Assembly: GCF_900103365.1 (NCBI RefSeq)
Contig: NZ_LT629703.1
Location: 5,318,501-5,382,500 of the forward strand
Direction: 5' to 3'
Length of the DNA stretch: 64,000 nt
DNA from: Afipia sp. GAS231
GTDB lineage: Bacteria; Pseudomonadota; Alphaproteobacteria; Rhizobiales; Xanthobacteraceae
Below, piece by piece: positions 1 through 9,184 of the stretch. The notes beneath the pieces are model-generated. The model searched no databases and was not told where the DNA came from. It was given only the letters and a program-made list of their open reading frames with translations. Position 1 is the first letter of the stretch. The number at the start of each line of letters is the position of its first letter. A program made the position numbers and the translations under genes.

Positions 1-133
1 CGAAAAACGGAGCGACCTTGATCGCACCGCGATGGGCGATGTCGAGCACGTTGAGCAGCCAGAGTTTCGAGGCCTGGTCGGCGACCAGGGCTGCAATCGC
101 GGCGATGACGCCGGCGCGGAGGTGAGGGGTCAC
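1..133 (-). CDS. lspA: Lipoprotein signal peptidase (signal peptidase II), N-terminal part, cut by window edge
   Basis: Inner-membrane aspartyl peptidase that removes signal peptides from prolipoproteins after Lgt has added diacylglycerol (an lgt gene lies at 46944). Only about 44 N-terminal residues lie in the window. They show a hydrophobic first helix followed by the conserved DQASKLW segment of the family. The GTG start at 133 overlaps the ileS stop codon (GTGA, 4 bp), so the two genes are translationally coupled; ileS-lspA is the usual order in this lineage. The 3' part, including the catalytic aspartates, is outside the window. Confidence 0.85.
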   Translation of the reverse strand, partial: MTPHLRAGVIAAIAALVADQASKLWLLNVLDIAHRGAIKVAPFF

Positions 134-3100
134 ACCGCCACTCCCAGCGCCTTCCACTCCCGCAATGCCTGCGCATCGCGCGGCGAGACATCGGGGTATT
201 CGGCGTCTTCGCCCACGGTCGGCAGGATCTTCCACGACCGCGCGCATTTGATGCCGACCGCCTTTTCGACCACCACCGCGACGCCCTGCACGTCGCCGAG
301 CGTAAAGGCGCCGGCTGGTGCTGTGTCATTGGTCACCATCGCGTTCGAGGTGATGCAGACTTCGGCGAGATCGACGTTGAACAGCGTGTTGAAGATGTTC
401 TTGTCGGAGACATAAACCAGCGGCGAGGCCTCCAGCGAGGAACCGATGTTCTTGGCGGCGCGTTCGAGTTCGAGCGCGCCGGTGACGACGCGTCTGACAT
501 CGCGGATGGTTTCCCACTTGGCGGCGAGCGCCTCGTCGCTGAATTTCTCGAACCCTTCCGGGAACAGCGTCAGGTGCACCGACGGCTCGGCGTCCGGCCG
601 GTACATCCGCCAGGCCTCGTCGCAGGTGAAGCTCAACACCGGCGCCAGCCAGCGCAGGATCGCGTCGCAGATGATGTCGATCGTGGTCAGTGCGGCCTTG
701 CGCGCCAGCGACGACGGCGCGTCGCAATACAGCGCGTCCTTGCGGATGTCGAAATAGAACGCCGACAATTCGGTGTTCATGAACGCCGACAGGCTCGCCA
801 CCACCGTCTTGTAGTCGAACTCGGCATAGGCTTGGCGCACGATCGCGGCGCGGCCGGCGAGCTCGTGCAGCATCAGCCGCTCCAGCTCGGGCATGTCGGC
901 AAAGGCCACCGCATCGCTCTTCTTGAAGTGATGCAGCGAGCCGAGCATCCAGCGGATCGAGTTGCGCAGCTTGCGATAGGTCTCGATGGTGTTCTTGAGG
1001 ATTTCCGGCCCGATGCGCTGGTCGTCGGCATAATCGGTGGCGCAGACCCAGAGCCGGAGGATATCGGCGCCGGAGTCCTTCATCACCTTCTGCGGCTCGA
1101 CGGTGTTGCCGACCGACTTCGACATCTTGCGGCCGTTCTCGTCGAGCGTGAAGCCGTGGGTGAGGACGACATCAAACGGCGCGCGGCCGCGGGTGCCGCA
1201 GCTTTCCAGCAGCGACGACTGGAACCAGCCGCGATGCTGATCGGAGCCTTCCAGATACATCACGGTATCCCGGCCGCCGTCGACCTTGCGCTTGACGCCG
1301 GCCAACCCGGGGAAGTGCACGGGGTCTTCCAGCACGAAGGCGTGCGTCGAGCCGGAATCGAACCAGACGTCGCAGATATCGTCGACCTTCTTCCATTCTT
1401 CATTGGAGAGGGTCCCGAGGAAGCGTTCGCGGGCGCCGTCCATGTACCAGGCGTCGGCGCCTTCCTGCTCGAAGGCATCCGCGATGCGCTTGTTGACGGC
1501 TTCGTCCTGCAGGATTTCGGCCGAGCCGTCGCCCTTCTCGCGCACGAACACCGCGATCGGCACGCCCCAGGCGCGCTGGCGCGAGATCACCCAGTCGGGC
1601 TTGCTGTTGATCATGCCGTTGATGCGGTTCTGGCCTGACTGCGGCACCCATTGCGTCACCGAGATCGCGTGCAGCGCGCGGGCCCGCAGCGTATCGCCAG
1701 GCTTGGCCGTGCCGCTATCGGCGATGTCCATAGCCGCGGGCTTGCCCGGGGCGTCCACAATAGGTTTATCCATCGCGATGAACCATTGCGGCGTGTTGCG
1801 GAAGATCACCGGCTTCTTCGAACGCCAGGAGTGCGGGTATTGATGCTTGAGCCGGCCGCGCGCGAGCAACTTGCCGGCCTCGATCAAGGCCTTGATCACG
1901 GCCTCGTTGGCGTCGCCCTTTTCGCCCTTGTCGTTGATCACCCGCTTGCCGGTGAAGCCCGGCGCATGGTCGGTGAAGGCGCCGTTCTCGTCGACGGTGT
2001 AGGGGATCGTGGTGTTGATGCCGCGCGCTTCCAGCTCGCGCGCGTTCGCCATCCAGACGTCGAAGTCCTCGCGGCCGTGGCCGGGCGCGGTGTGCACGAA
2101 GCCGGTGCCGGTATCGTCGGTGACGTGGTCGCCGGGCAGCAATGGCACGGTGAACTCGTAGCCGCCGCCGACGCCCTTCAGCGGGTGGGCGCATTCCACG
2201 GCGTCGAGCGTGTCGGCCGGCAGGTCGCGCACCTTCTTGTAGGCCGTGACGCGCGCCTGCTTGAACACGCCTTCGGCCAGCGCATCGGCGAGGATCAGCA
2301 GGTCGCCGTTCCTGGCCCAATTGTCTGATGGCGCGTCGGTGACCTCATAGAGGCCGTAGGCGATCTTCGGCGAGAACGAGATGGCGCGGTTGCCGGGCAA
2401 CGTCCACGGCGTGGTGGTCCAGATCACGACGGAGGCGTTGGCGAGTGCGCCATGCGCCGGCGAGGTGACCGGAAATTTCACCCACACCGTATCGGAGGTG
2501 TAATCCTCATATTCGACCTCCGCCTCGGCCAGCGCGGTCTTTTCCACCACGCTCCACATCACCGGCTTGGAGCCGCGATAGAGCGTGCCGTTGGCGGCGA
2601 ACTTCATCAGCTCGCGCGCGATCTGGGCTTCGGCCGGATAGCTCATGGTGGCGTAGGGATGGTCCCAGTCGCCGATGATGCCGAGCCGCTTGAACTCGTC
2701 GCGCTGCACGTTGAGCCAGTGCGTCGCGTACGCGCGGCATTCCTTGCGGAACGCCACCATTGCCGCCGAGTCGCGGAAGTCGGGCTTCTGCTTGCCCTTG
2801 GAACGATAGTTCTCTTCCTCGATCTTCCATTCGATCGGCAGGCCGTGGCAGTCCCAGCCCGGCACGTAGTTGGAATCGAAGCCGAGCATCTGCTGGCTCT
2901 TGGTCACCACGTCCTTGAGGATCTTGTTCAGGGAGTGGCCGATATGGATGTTGCCGTTGGCGTAGGGTGGACCGTCATGCAGCACGAATTTGGCGCGGCC
3001 GCGTGCCCCCTCGCGCAGCTTGCCGTAGAGGTCGATCTCGTTCCAGTATTTCAGGATTTCCGGCTCGAGCCTGGGCAGGCCGGCGCGCATCGGGAATTCC

Positions 3101-3165
3101 GTCTGCGGCAGGAACAGGGTTTTGGAATAGTCGGCAACGTCGGACTTTTGCGGATTTTCGGACAT
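130..3165 (-). CDS. ileS: Isoleucyl-tRNA synthetase
   Basis: Cytoplasmic class I aminoacyl-tRNA synthetase that charges tRNA-Ile. The protein has about 1011 residues, the usual size. The HIGH-type signature appears as [11 protein letters not shown] near residue 70, and the KMSKS loop as [10 protein letters not shown] in the C-terminal half. The large editing (CP1) domain lies between them, with [10 protein letters not shown]. The reading frame extends 45 codons upstream, but that stretch is Arg/Pro-rich and not family-like. The ATG at 3165 (MSENPQKS) fits relatives and is chosen. It is followed at once by lspA. Confidence 0.96.
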   Translation of the reverse strand: MSENPQKSDVADYSKTLFLPQTEFPMRAGLPRLEPEILKYWNEIDLYGKLREGARGRAKFVLHDGPPYANGNIHIGHSLNKILKDVVTKSQQMLGFDSNYVPGWDCHGLPIEWKIEEENYRSKGKQKPDFRDSAAMVAFRKECRAYATHWLNVQRDEFKRLGIIGDWDHPYATMSYPAEAQIARELMKFAANGTLYRGSKPVMWSVVEKTALAEAEVEYEDYTSDTVWVKFPVTSPAHGALANASVVIWTTTPWTLPGNRAISFSPKIAYGLYEVTDAPSDNWARNGDLLILADALAEGVFKQARVTAYKKVRDLPADTLDAVECAHPLKGVGGGYEFTVPLLPGDHVTDDTGTGFVHTAPGHGREDFDVWMANARELEARGINTTIPYTVDENGAFTDHAPGFTGKRVINDKGEKGDANEAVIKALIEAGKLLARGRLKHQYPHSWRSKKPVIFRNTPQWFIAMDKPIVDAPGKPAAMDIADSGTAKPGDTLRARALHAISVTQWVPQSGQNRINGMINSKPDWVISRQRAWGVPIAVFVREKGDGSAEILQDEAVNKRIADAFEQEGADAWYMDGARERFLGTLSNEEWKKVDDICDVWFDSGSTHAFVLEDPVHFPGLAGVKRKVDGGRDTVMYLEGSDQHRGWFQSSLLESCGTRGRAPFDVVLTHGFTLDENGRKMSKSVGNTVEPQKVMKDSGADILRLWVCATDYADDQRIGPEILKNTIETYRKLRNSIRWMLGSLHHFKKSDAVAFADMPELERLMLHELAGRAAIVRQAYAEFDYKTVVASLSAFMNTELSAFYFDIRKDALYCDAPSSLARKAALTTIDIICDAILRWLAPVLSFTCDEAWRMYRPDAEPSVHLTLFPEGFEKFSDEALAAKWETIRDVRRVVTGALELERAAKNIGSSLEASPLVYVSDKNIFNTLFNVDLAEVCITSNAMVTNDTAPAGAFTLGDVQGVAVVVEKAVGIKCARSWKILPTVGEDAEYPDVSPRDAQALREWKALGVAV

Positions 3166-3354
3166 GAATGCTCTGATTTGGCTCGTAGACGGCGCGAAAA
3201 CGCGGATGAAGCAGGGGCATCCCGGTCTTGCGCCGAGCCGAAGCTCAGGCGGAAGCCGGGCCGCTAATGCGTATGGTGCGCCGCGCGAACATGGGGCCAC
3301 TCCATAGCAGCCGGCCGGGGAAATCGCAAAGCCCAGCGGGCATGCAGGGCCGGC

Positions 3355-3906
3355 CTATCGCTGGCGAGGCCGGGCTGGATTGCCGGTCACGGTCTGGCCC
3401 GCGCCGACGTCCCTTGCGACCACGCTGCCGGCCCCGATCACCGCGCCGTCGCCGACGGTGACGCCGGGCAGGAGTATGGCGCCGCCGCCGATCCATACAT
3501 CGCTGCCGATCCGTACCGGGCGGCCGAATTCGACGCCGGAGCGCCGCGTTTCCGCGTCGCGCGGATGATCGGCGGCATAGATCTGCACCGCCGGCCCGAT
3601 CTGGGTGCGGTCGCCGATCGTCACTTCGACGACGTCGAGGATGACGCAGTTGAAGTTCAGGAACACATTGTCGCCGAGACGGATGTTATAGCCATAGTCG
3701 CAGAAGAACGGCGGCCGGATCACGGCATCCTTGCCGACGTGAGCGAGACGTTCGCGCAAAAGCGCGTGACGCTGCGATACCGGCAGCGCCAGCGCCGCAT
3801 TGTAGCGAACCAGCCAGGCTTTGGTCGCGGCCTGATCGGCGCCGAGTTCGGCGTCCGGATGGTACAGTTCGCCCGCCAGCATCTTCTGTTTTTCGGTCTT
3901 GCTCAG
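3355..3906 (-). CDS. maa: Maltose/galactoside O-acetyltransferase family, left-handed beta-helix
   Basis: Transfers acetyl from acetyl-CoA to a sugar hydroxyl in the cytoplasm; the true acceptor is unknown. The C-terminal two thirds are hexapeptide repeats (IGDRTQIGPAVQ, VWIGGGAILLPG, VTVGDGAVIGAG). The active-site His lies in IYAADHPRD. The first ATG is at 3882, but family members begin M-S-x-T-E-K-x-K-M, and the matching residues SKTEKQKM are encoded just upstream. A CTG at 3906, with GGAG seven bases before it and overlapping the ribF stop (CTGA), is therefore the probable start, giving 183 residues. If CTG is not used, the gene runs from 3882 (175 residues). It is the second gene of a ribF-maa pair. 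Confidence 0.85.
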   Translation of the reverse strand: MSKTEKQKMLAGELYHPDAELGADQAATKAWLVRYNAALALPVSQRHALLRERLAHVGKDAVIRPPFFCDYGYNIRLGDNVFLNFNCVILDVVEVTIGDRTQIGPAVQIYAADHPRDAETRRSGVEFGRPVRIGSDVWIGGGAILLPGVTVGDGAVIGAGSVVARDVGAGQTVTGNPARPRQR

Positions 3907-4874
3907 CCGACTTCTCCGAGCTTCGGAAACGCATCGGGCGCGGCGGCCAGGGCCGCGCGGGCCCGGGTGCTGTCGTCGTCCATCTGCCGGATCAGGACGT
4001 CGATGTTGTCGAATTTCAGCTCGTCGCGGATGAAACCGATGAAGGCGACGTCGAGTTTGCAGCCATAGAGGTCGCCCCTGAAGTCGAACAGGAACACTTC
4101 CAGTAGCGGCGCGCCATTGTCGAAAGTCGGGCGGCGGCCGTAGCTCGCCACGGCGTCGAAACGTTCGGCGCCGCGGCCGACCCGGACCGCATAGATGCCG
4201 TGCTTGAGCCCGCAGGTCTTGTCGAGGCGGATATTGGCGGTGGGATAGCCGAGGTCGCGGCCGCGTTTCTCGCCGTGGATCACCTCGCCGGTGACGAACC
4301 ATGGCCCGCCCAACATCTCGGTGGCGTCGGCGATCTGGCCTTCCGCCAGCGCCATGCGGATTGCGCTGGAGGAAACCGGCCGCTCTGCGATGTCGACATG
4401 GGCCTGGACATCGACCTCGATCCCGAGCCGCGGCGCCTCGCTGACCAACAGGCTGGGCGAGCCGACGCGGCCCTTGCCGAAATGGAAGTCGTAGCCGACC
4501 GCAATTCCTGAGATGCCGAGCCGCCGGATCAGGTCATGGTGAATGAAATCTTGCGCGCTAGTTCCGGCGCGGCCCTTGTCGAATGTCATCACCACACAGC
4601 CGTCGAGCCCGGTCCCGGCCAAAAGCCGCAGCTTGCTGGCCTCGTCGGAGAGGCGGAATTGCGGGCTGTTCGGGCTGAAGAAACTACGCGGATGCGGCTC
4701 GAAAGTGACGGCAAAAGCCTGACTTCCGTGGGCCCGGCCCATCTGCAGGGCAGCCGTGATGACCGCGCGGTGGCCGAGATGGACGCCATCGAAATTGCCC
4801 ATGGCGACGACGGCCCCCCGCGGGATCGCCGCGTCGGGGGTAGAGTCTCGGATAACGGTAAAACCAGGTGTCAT
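3903..4874 (-). CDS. ribF: Bifunctional riboflavin kinase / FAD synthetase
   Basis: Converts riboflavin to FMN and FMN to FAD in the cytoplasm. It has 323 residues, typical of the prokaryotic bifunctional enzyme. The N-terminal adenylyltransferase domain carries GNFDGVHLGHRAV (HxGH nucleotide-binding motif, about residues 27-39). The C-terminal flavokinase domain carries GYPTANIRLD (about residue 208) and the Glu-containing LLEVFLFDF strand. It overlaps the acetyltransferase start by 4 bp if that gene begins at CTG 3906. A 12-bp tandem repeat lies just upstream. FAD made here is needed by the CoxM flavoprotein encoded at 30692. Confidence 0.95.
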   Translation of the reverse strand: MTPGFTVIRDSTPDAAIPRGAVVAMGNFDGVHLGHRAVITAALQMGRAHGSQAFAVTFEPHPRSFFSPNSPQFRLSDEASKLRLLAGTGLDGCVVMTFDKGRAGTSAQDFIHHDLIRRLGISGIAVGYDFHFGKGRVGSPSLLVSEAPRLGIEVDVQAHVDIAERPVSSSAIRMALAEGQIADATEMLGGPWFVTGEVIHGEKRGRDLGYPTANIRLDKTCGLKHGIYAVRVGRGAERFDAVASYGRRPTFDNGAPLLEVFLFDFRGDLYGCKLDVAFIGFIRDELKFDNIDVLIRQMDDDSTRARAALAAAPDAFPKLGEVG

Positions 4875-4882
4875 TGCAGGAT

Positions 4883-4930
4883 TTCTTGGCAGGGGTTCTT
4901 GGCAGGTTTCTTGGCAGGTTTCTTGGCGGG
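4883..4930. repeat. Short tandem repeat, 4 units of about 12 bp
   Basis: Four copies of TTCTTGGC(A/G)GG begin at 4883, 4896, 4908 and 4920 (periods 13, 12, 12). They lie 9-56 bp upstream of the ribF start, inside its probable leader. No ribosomal frame that looks coding crosses them. The rest of the gap up to the CheY-like gene (to 5153) shows nothing else recognisable. Confidence 0.85.
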
Positions 4931-5153
4931 GATGCTCTGGGAATTGGGTCTTTCGCGGCCGGACCGTGACGCGGCGGCCGCTTCGAAGTCAAGCGGGCAG
5001 GGCAGTCCTGAAAACGGCTGTCTCAAAACCAATGCAATCCGGCTGTTTCGGGTTAACGGGCTGTTTAACGCCTGATGCTACAGGTGGGGGGAGGACTGCG
5101 GGTCGCGCAGGCCTGCCGGTGGTTTGTGGCGTAAGCGTCGAGTGGGGGAAAAG

Positions 5154-5549
5154 ATGGCGGTTGATCTATCGATGTCGGTTCTGGTGGTCGACGATTACAA
5201 CACCATGATCCGTATCATCCGAAATCTTTTGAAGCAGCTCGGCTTTGAGAATATCGATGATGCCAGCGACGGTTCGGCGGCGCTGGACAAGATGCGCGGC
5301 AAGAAATACGGGCTCGTGATTTCCGACTGGAACATGGAGCCGATGACCGGTTACGACCTGCTCAAGGAAGTCCGTGCCGATCCCAACCTGGCCACCACGC
5401 CCTTCATCATGATCACGGCGGAATCCAAGACCGAGAACGTGATCGCGGCCAAGAAGGCCGGCGTCAACAATTACATCGTCAAGCCGTTCAACGCGGCGAC
5501 GCTGAAGACCAAGATCGAAGCGGTCTTCCCGGATATGGCGACGGCGTAA
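5154..5549 (+). CDS. CheY-like single-domain response regulator
   Basis: A stand-alone receiver domain of 131 residues with no output domain. The acidic pocket DD is at residues 13-14, the phospho-acceptor Asp58 is in ISDWNMEP, the conserved Thr88 is in MITAES, and Lys110 is in IVKPF. It is close in sequence to CheY1-type proteins of Rhizobiales and probably passes a signal to the flagellar motor or a partner protein, although no chemotaxis gene is nearby. The ATG at 5154 has a GGGGGAA ribosome-binding site; an upstream in-frame ATG at 5124 lacks one. A terminator follows the gene. Confidence 0.9.
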   Translation: MAVDLSMSVLVVDDYNTMIRIIRNLLKQLGFENIDDASDGSAALDKMRGKKYGLVISDWNMEPMTGYDLLKEVRADPNLATTPFIMITAESKTENVIAAKKAGVNNYIVKPFNAATLKTKIEAVFPDMATA

Positions 5550-5582
5550 GCCGCAATCTGGCTGACTGATATCGAGTTAGTG

Positions 5583-5608
5583 ATGCCCGGCCTCGCGCCG
5601 GGCATTTT
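5583..5608 (+). terminator. Rho-independent terminator after the CheY-like gene
   Basis: A 9-bp perfect stem ATGCCCGGC / GCCGGGCAT with a 5-nt loop, followed by TTT. It lies 33 bp after the stop codon and just before the stop codon of the converging HAD gene, so it may serve both directions. Confidence 0.75.
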
Positions 5609-5611
5609 GCG

Positions 5612-6466
5612 TTACCAGCGCAATTCCCGCGTCAGGGCGCGGGGCGGGTGGCCGAACAGCTCCTTTACCGAAGCCGGGTCGAGCTGGTCGATGCCCTCGA
5701 ATTCTTCGGAGTGGATGCCGCGGGTCACGAACAGGCAATCGATCCCGAAGCCGAGCGCGCCGGTGAGATCGGTGCGCACGGAATCCCCGATCGCGAGCAC
5801 GCGGTCGAGCGACGGCGCATGGCCGCGGCGCTCGGCGGCGAGTTGCATTGCGCGCTCATAGATCGGCCGGTGCGGCTTGCCGTAGAAGATCACCTCGCCG
5901 CCGAGCTCGCGGTAGAGTTCGGCGATGGCGCCGGCGCAATAGATCAGGCGGTCGCCGCGCTCGACGACGATGTCGGGGTTGGCGCAGACGAACGGCAGCT
6001 TGCGTTCGAGCGCCTGCAGCATCATCGCACGATAGTCTTCCGGCGTTTCGGTTTCGTCGTCGAACAGGCCGGTGCAGACGATGTAGTCGGCCTGCTCCAG
6101 CGGGCCGATGACGGGATCGAGCCCGCGATAGATCGAATTGTCGCGTTCCGGACCGACCCAGAACATCTTCTTGCCGGGGTGGTCGGCGACGAAATGCCGG
6201 GTCAGGTCGCCGGAAGAGACGATTGCGTCATAGGTTTCGTCGGCGATGCCGAGCTTGCGCAACTGCCGCTGCACCGAATCGGCCGGCCGCGGCGCGTTGG
6301 TGATGAGAATGACGGTGCCGCCGCGTTCACGGTAGGTGTGCAGCGCCTCGCAGGCCTCGGGAAAGGCTTCCAGCCCGTTATGCACCACGCCCCAGATATC
6401 TGACAGCACCACCTCGACGCCATCGACGAGGTCGCGCAGCCGTTCGACGAACCGCAATGAGGTCAT
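5612..6466 (-). CDS. HAD-IIA family hydrolase (TIGR01459-like)
   Basis: HAD-superfamily protein of 284 residues with a type IIA cap, related to NagD-like phosphatases; substrate unknown. Motif I is SDIWGVVHNG with nucleophile Asp23. Motif II is LITNAPR (Thr/Asn), and the Lys motif with the C-terminal acidic motif is seen in FYGKPHRP and LAIGDSVRTDL. In motif I the second Asp of DxD is replaced by Trp25, a feature I recall from this subfamily that may change the chemistry. The start ATG at 6466 is 15 bp from the EAL gene stop, so the two are probably co-transcribed. Confidence 0.85.
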   Translation of the reverse strand: MTSLRFVERLRDLVDGVEVVLSDIWGVVHNGLEAFPEACEALHTYRERGGTVILITNAPRPADSVQRQLRKLGIADETYDAIVSSGDLTRHFVADHPGKKMFWVGPERDNSIYRGLDPVIGPLEQADYIVCTGLFDDETETPEDYRAMMLQALERKLPFVCANPDIVVERGDRLIYCAGAIAELYRELGGEVIFYGKPHRPIYERAMQLAAERRGHAPSLDRVLAIGDSVRTDLTGALGFGIDCLFVTRGIHSEEFEGIDQLDPASVKELFGHPPRALTRELRW

Positions 6467-6481
6467 GATATCGGGTGCCGG

Positions 6482-7987
6482 TTAGCCCGGTCCGCCGACG
6501 CGGCGCGCCAGCGCGGCGTTGCCGGTCGTCCGCGGCGGAGGCTCGGTGGCCGGACCGGCGATGGGAGCGGGGTGGCCGGGGCCTTCGGGAGCATTGGAGC
6601 CATTGGAACCGTTGGATTCTGCCTTGTTCGGGGTGGCCCCGCCGGTAGCAGATGCCCCCTCGGGCCGCAACGGCCGGGGTGGCGCAAACAGGAACCCTTG
6701 TCCGAAGCGGACGTCGTAATCGAGCAGGTCCACCACGGCGCGCTCGCCCTCGATCTTTTCGGCGATCAAATCAATTCCAAAGCGGCCGAGCAGATCCGAC
6801 AGATCGGAGGGATGGATGTCCGAGTTCGTGCTCTGCCGGGGATCGAGCAGCAGCGCGGCCGGCACCTTGATGAAACGGACGCCGCGGTCGGCGAGTTCCC
6901 GGGGCTCGATCCGGAGATCGCTGACATGGTCGATCGAGAACCGGTAACCGCGCTGCGACAAAGCGGCGAGATGCTCGGTCTCGGTAGGCCCCAGATTGCG
7001 GAATGTCGCCTGCTTGAATTCCAGCACGAAGGACGGCGCCAGCGCGCGGTTGGCCTCGAGGAAATCGAGGCACTGGGCGAAATTCGCCGGGTTGCCGAGC
7101 GTGGCCGCGGAGACGTTGCAGAACACGCCGACTTCCTTGTTGCGCACCATCAGGCGGCGCAGCACCTGCACACAGCGCAGCATCACCATGTGATCGATAC
7201 GCCCGATCAGTCCGCCGGCTTCGGCGATGGCGATGAAATCGTCGGCGGCCAGCACCTCGTCCTTGTCGTCGCGCAGCCGCGTCACCGCCTCGTAGAAGCG
7301 CACCTTGCGCTGCGGCAGCGTCACCATCGGCTGCAGGTAGATGTCGAGCCGGTTTTCCTCGATGGCGTGCTTGACGGCGGCGAGGAGCTGCGGCTGGCCG
7401 CGCGCAGGCGCTGCGACGACCGATGCTGCCGCTGCCGGTTTGGCAGCGGCCGGCGCTGGGGTGCCAACCGGGGCCGATGGGGCGATCGCCGGGGCTGTCT
7501 CCAGTGTTTTGGCTTCCACCAACGGCAGTTCGTCTTGCCCTTCGGAATCAGGCTTGTCGGCGGTTGGGGGAGCAACGGCGCCGGCGGCCAGCAGATCGTC
7601 ATGACCGGCAACCGAGGCGGCGAGTTGCTTGACCAGCACGCCGAGTTCGTTGATCTCGCCGACCACGGCCTGGATACGGTCGGCGCCGGCCGAATTCGCC
7701 GACACCACCCGGCCCTCGACGGCGGCGAGCCGCCGGCCGAATTCGGCGACCTGGCGGGCGAGGTCGGCGGTGCCGCGTGACAGGTCGGCGATCTGGCTGC
7801 CGACATCCGAGCGGTCGCGCAGCCGCATCGATACGGCGTTGTAGAGGATCAGGAACGTCAGCGCGGTGAGCGCCACGATCGCGGATTCCGATCCGCTGAT
7901 GCCGGCCATCGAATGCAGCACCAGGCCAAGCGAGGCTGCGACCAGCACCATGCAGATGGCGATGAAAATCGTCGAAATGCGAATCAT
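6482..7987 (-). CDS. Membrane protein with coiled coil and degenerate EAL domain
   Basis: 501 residues. Two N-terminal membrane segments (about 5-27 and 36-56) are followed by a coiled-coil stretch, an Ala/Pro-rich linker (about 150-205) and an EAL-type fold. EAL domains hydrolyse or bind cyclic di-GMP. Here the signature is YEAVTRLR instead of EALLR, and the metal-binding DDFG loop is SIDHVSD, so the second Asp is lost. Asn (FCNVSA), Glu (VLEFKQ), Lys (FIKVPA) and Gln (FGQGF) are present. It is probably a catalytically weak or inactive c-di-GMP receptor at the inner membrane. Upstream gap 7988-8218 shows no gene. Confidence 0.85.
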   Translation of the reverse strand: MIRISTIFIAICMVLVAASLGLVLHSMAGISGSESAIVALTALTFLILYNAVSMRLRDRSDVGSQIADLSRGTADLARQVAEFGRRLAAVEGRVVSANSAGADRIQAVVGEINELGVLVKQLAASVAGHDDLLAAGAVAPPTADKPDSEGQDELPLVEAKTLETAPAIAPSAPVGTPAPAAAKPAAAASVVAAPARGQPQLLAAVKHAIEENRLDIYLQPMVTLPQRKVRFYEAVTRLRDDKDEVLAADDFIAIAEAGGLIGRIDHMVMLRCVQVLRRLMVRNKEVGVFCNVSAATLGNPANFAQCLDFLEANRALAPSFVLEFKQATFRNLGPTETEHLAALSQRGYRFSIDHVSDLRIEPRELADRGVRFIKVPAALLLDPRQSTNSDIHPSDLSDLLGRFGIDLIAEKIEGERAVVDLLDYDVRFGQGFLFAPPRPLRPEGASATGGATPNKAESNGSNGSNAPEGPGHPAPIAGPATEPPPRTTGNAALARRVGGPG

Positions 7988-8218
7988 GTCGCGCGCTACG
8001 CCCTCAAGTCCGAACTGCGCCCACCCGGGAAAACACGGAAGTCTTCAGGCATGGTCCATGTCTGCGCTCCCCCAAGCGCTGCAACCTTAGCATCAATGTT
8101 GATTCGCGGGGCTAGTGTTCTTTTGACACGGTCGGAACTGCGCCTGCTTTCTCGCGCTGCGGGGCGAGGGGCAGGCCGATGAGAAGAAGGGGCGGTTATG
8201 CCGTAACGTTCGGCAGCG

Positions 8219-9184
8219 CTAGAGATCGGCCGCGGCGATCCAGAACACCTCGCCCTCGGAATCCTCGGTATCGAGCCAAAGCAGCGGCAGTTCCGGGTAG
8301 GCGTCTTCCAGTTGCGGGCGGCAGCGGCCGATCTCGCACAGCAGCCCGCCCCGCGGCGTCAGATGCGCGTGCGCCTCGTCGAGGATGCGCCTGACGATGT
8401 CGAGCCCGTCGGCGCCGCCGTCAAAGGCGAGTTTCGGCTCGGCGCGGCATTCGCGCGGCAGGTCGGCCATGCCTTCGGCGTCGACATAGGGCGGATTGGA
8501 GATGATGAGGTCGTAGCGCTTGTCGCGAAGCGGCTTGAACAGGTCGCCGCGGTGAAGCGTGAGGCGGCCTTCGAGCCGGTAATCCCCGACATTGCGCGCG
8601 GCAACCTCGAGCGCATCCTTTGAAATATCCACCGCGTCGATTTCGGCGTTGGGAAAATGCTGCGCCGCCAGAATGGCCAGGCAGCCGGAGCCGGTGCAGA
8701 GGTCGAGCACGCTTTCGACCGAAGGGGGATCCGAAATCAGCGAGCCGCCTTCCTCGTTGCCGTCACCGCCGAAATGGGACTCCAGCAACTCGCCGATGAA
8801 GGAACGCGGCACGATGGTGCGTTCGTCGACATAGAACGGCAGGCCGCGCATGTAGATCTTGTTGACGAGATAGGCGGCAGGCTTTCGGGTGGTGACGCGG
8901 CGCTCGATCAGGTCGAGGATCTTTTTGCCTTCGGTCACGGTAACGCGCGCGGTCGCGAACGTCTCGAGCTGGTCGGGGTGAAGATGCAGCGCCTCGCAGA
9001 TCAGGAAGGCGGCCTCGGCGAGCGGATCGGTGGTGCCGTGCGCGAATACCAGTTTGGCCTCGATGAAGCGGCTGACGGCAAAGCGGACGAAATCGAGCAG
9101 TGTCAGCAATTCGCCCGGGCCGACTTTGGGAAATTTCGCTGCGGCTGGGCTACGTTTGGCCGCCGGCTTTGTGCGCTTCGCCAT
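8219..9184 (-). CDS. prmB: Ribosomal protein L3 N5-glutamine methyltransferase (PrmB/HemK family)
   Basis: SAM-dependent methyltransferase that modifies a Gln of ribosomal protein L3. 321 residues. The N-terminal helical domain contains the PrmB-type YLVNKIYMRGLPFYVDERTIVPRS stretch (Arg/Ser at its end). The Rossmann domain has VLDLCTGSGCLAI and the catalytic NPPY motif (ISNPPYVD). The Lys-rich N-terminus is typical of the lineage. It begins at ATG 9184, overlapping the moaE stop as TGATG; a GTG at 9187 is the alternative. PrmC (release-factor) members are the other option, but the substrate-side motifs fit PrmB better. Confidence 0.85.
   Translation of the reverse strand: MAKRTKPAAKRSPAAAKFPKVGPGELLTLLDFVRFAVSRFIEAKLVFAHGTTDPLAEAAFLICEALHLHPDQLETFATARVTVTEGKKILDLIERRVTTRKPAAYLVNKIYMRGLPFYVDERTIVPRSFIGELLESHFGGDGNEEGGSLISDPPSVESVLDLCTGSGCLAILAAQHFPNAEIDAVDISKDALEVAARNVGDYRLEGRLTLHRGDLFKPLRDKRYDLIISNPPYVDAEGMADLPRECRAEPKLAFDGGADGLDIVRRILDEAHAHLTPRGGLLCEIGRCRPQLEDAYPELPLLWLDTEDSEGEVFWIAAADL

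Noticed and set aside
574..1638. Long plus-strand open frame opposite ileS
   Set aside because: Antisense to a well-supported ileS. High GC gives long shadow frames; the translation is Arg/His/Gly-rich with no domain.
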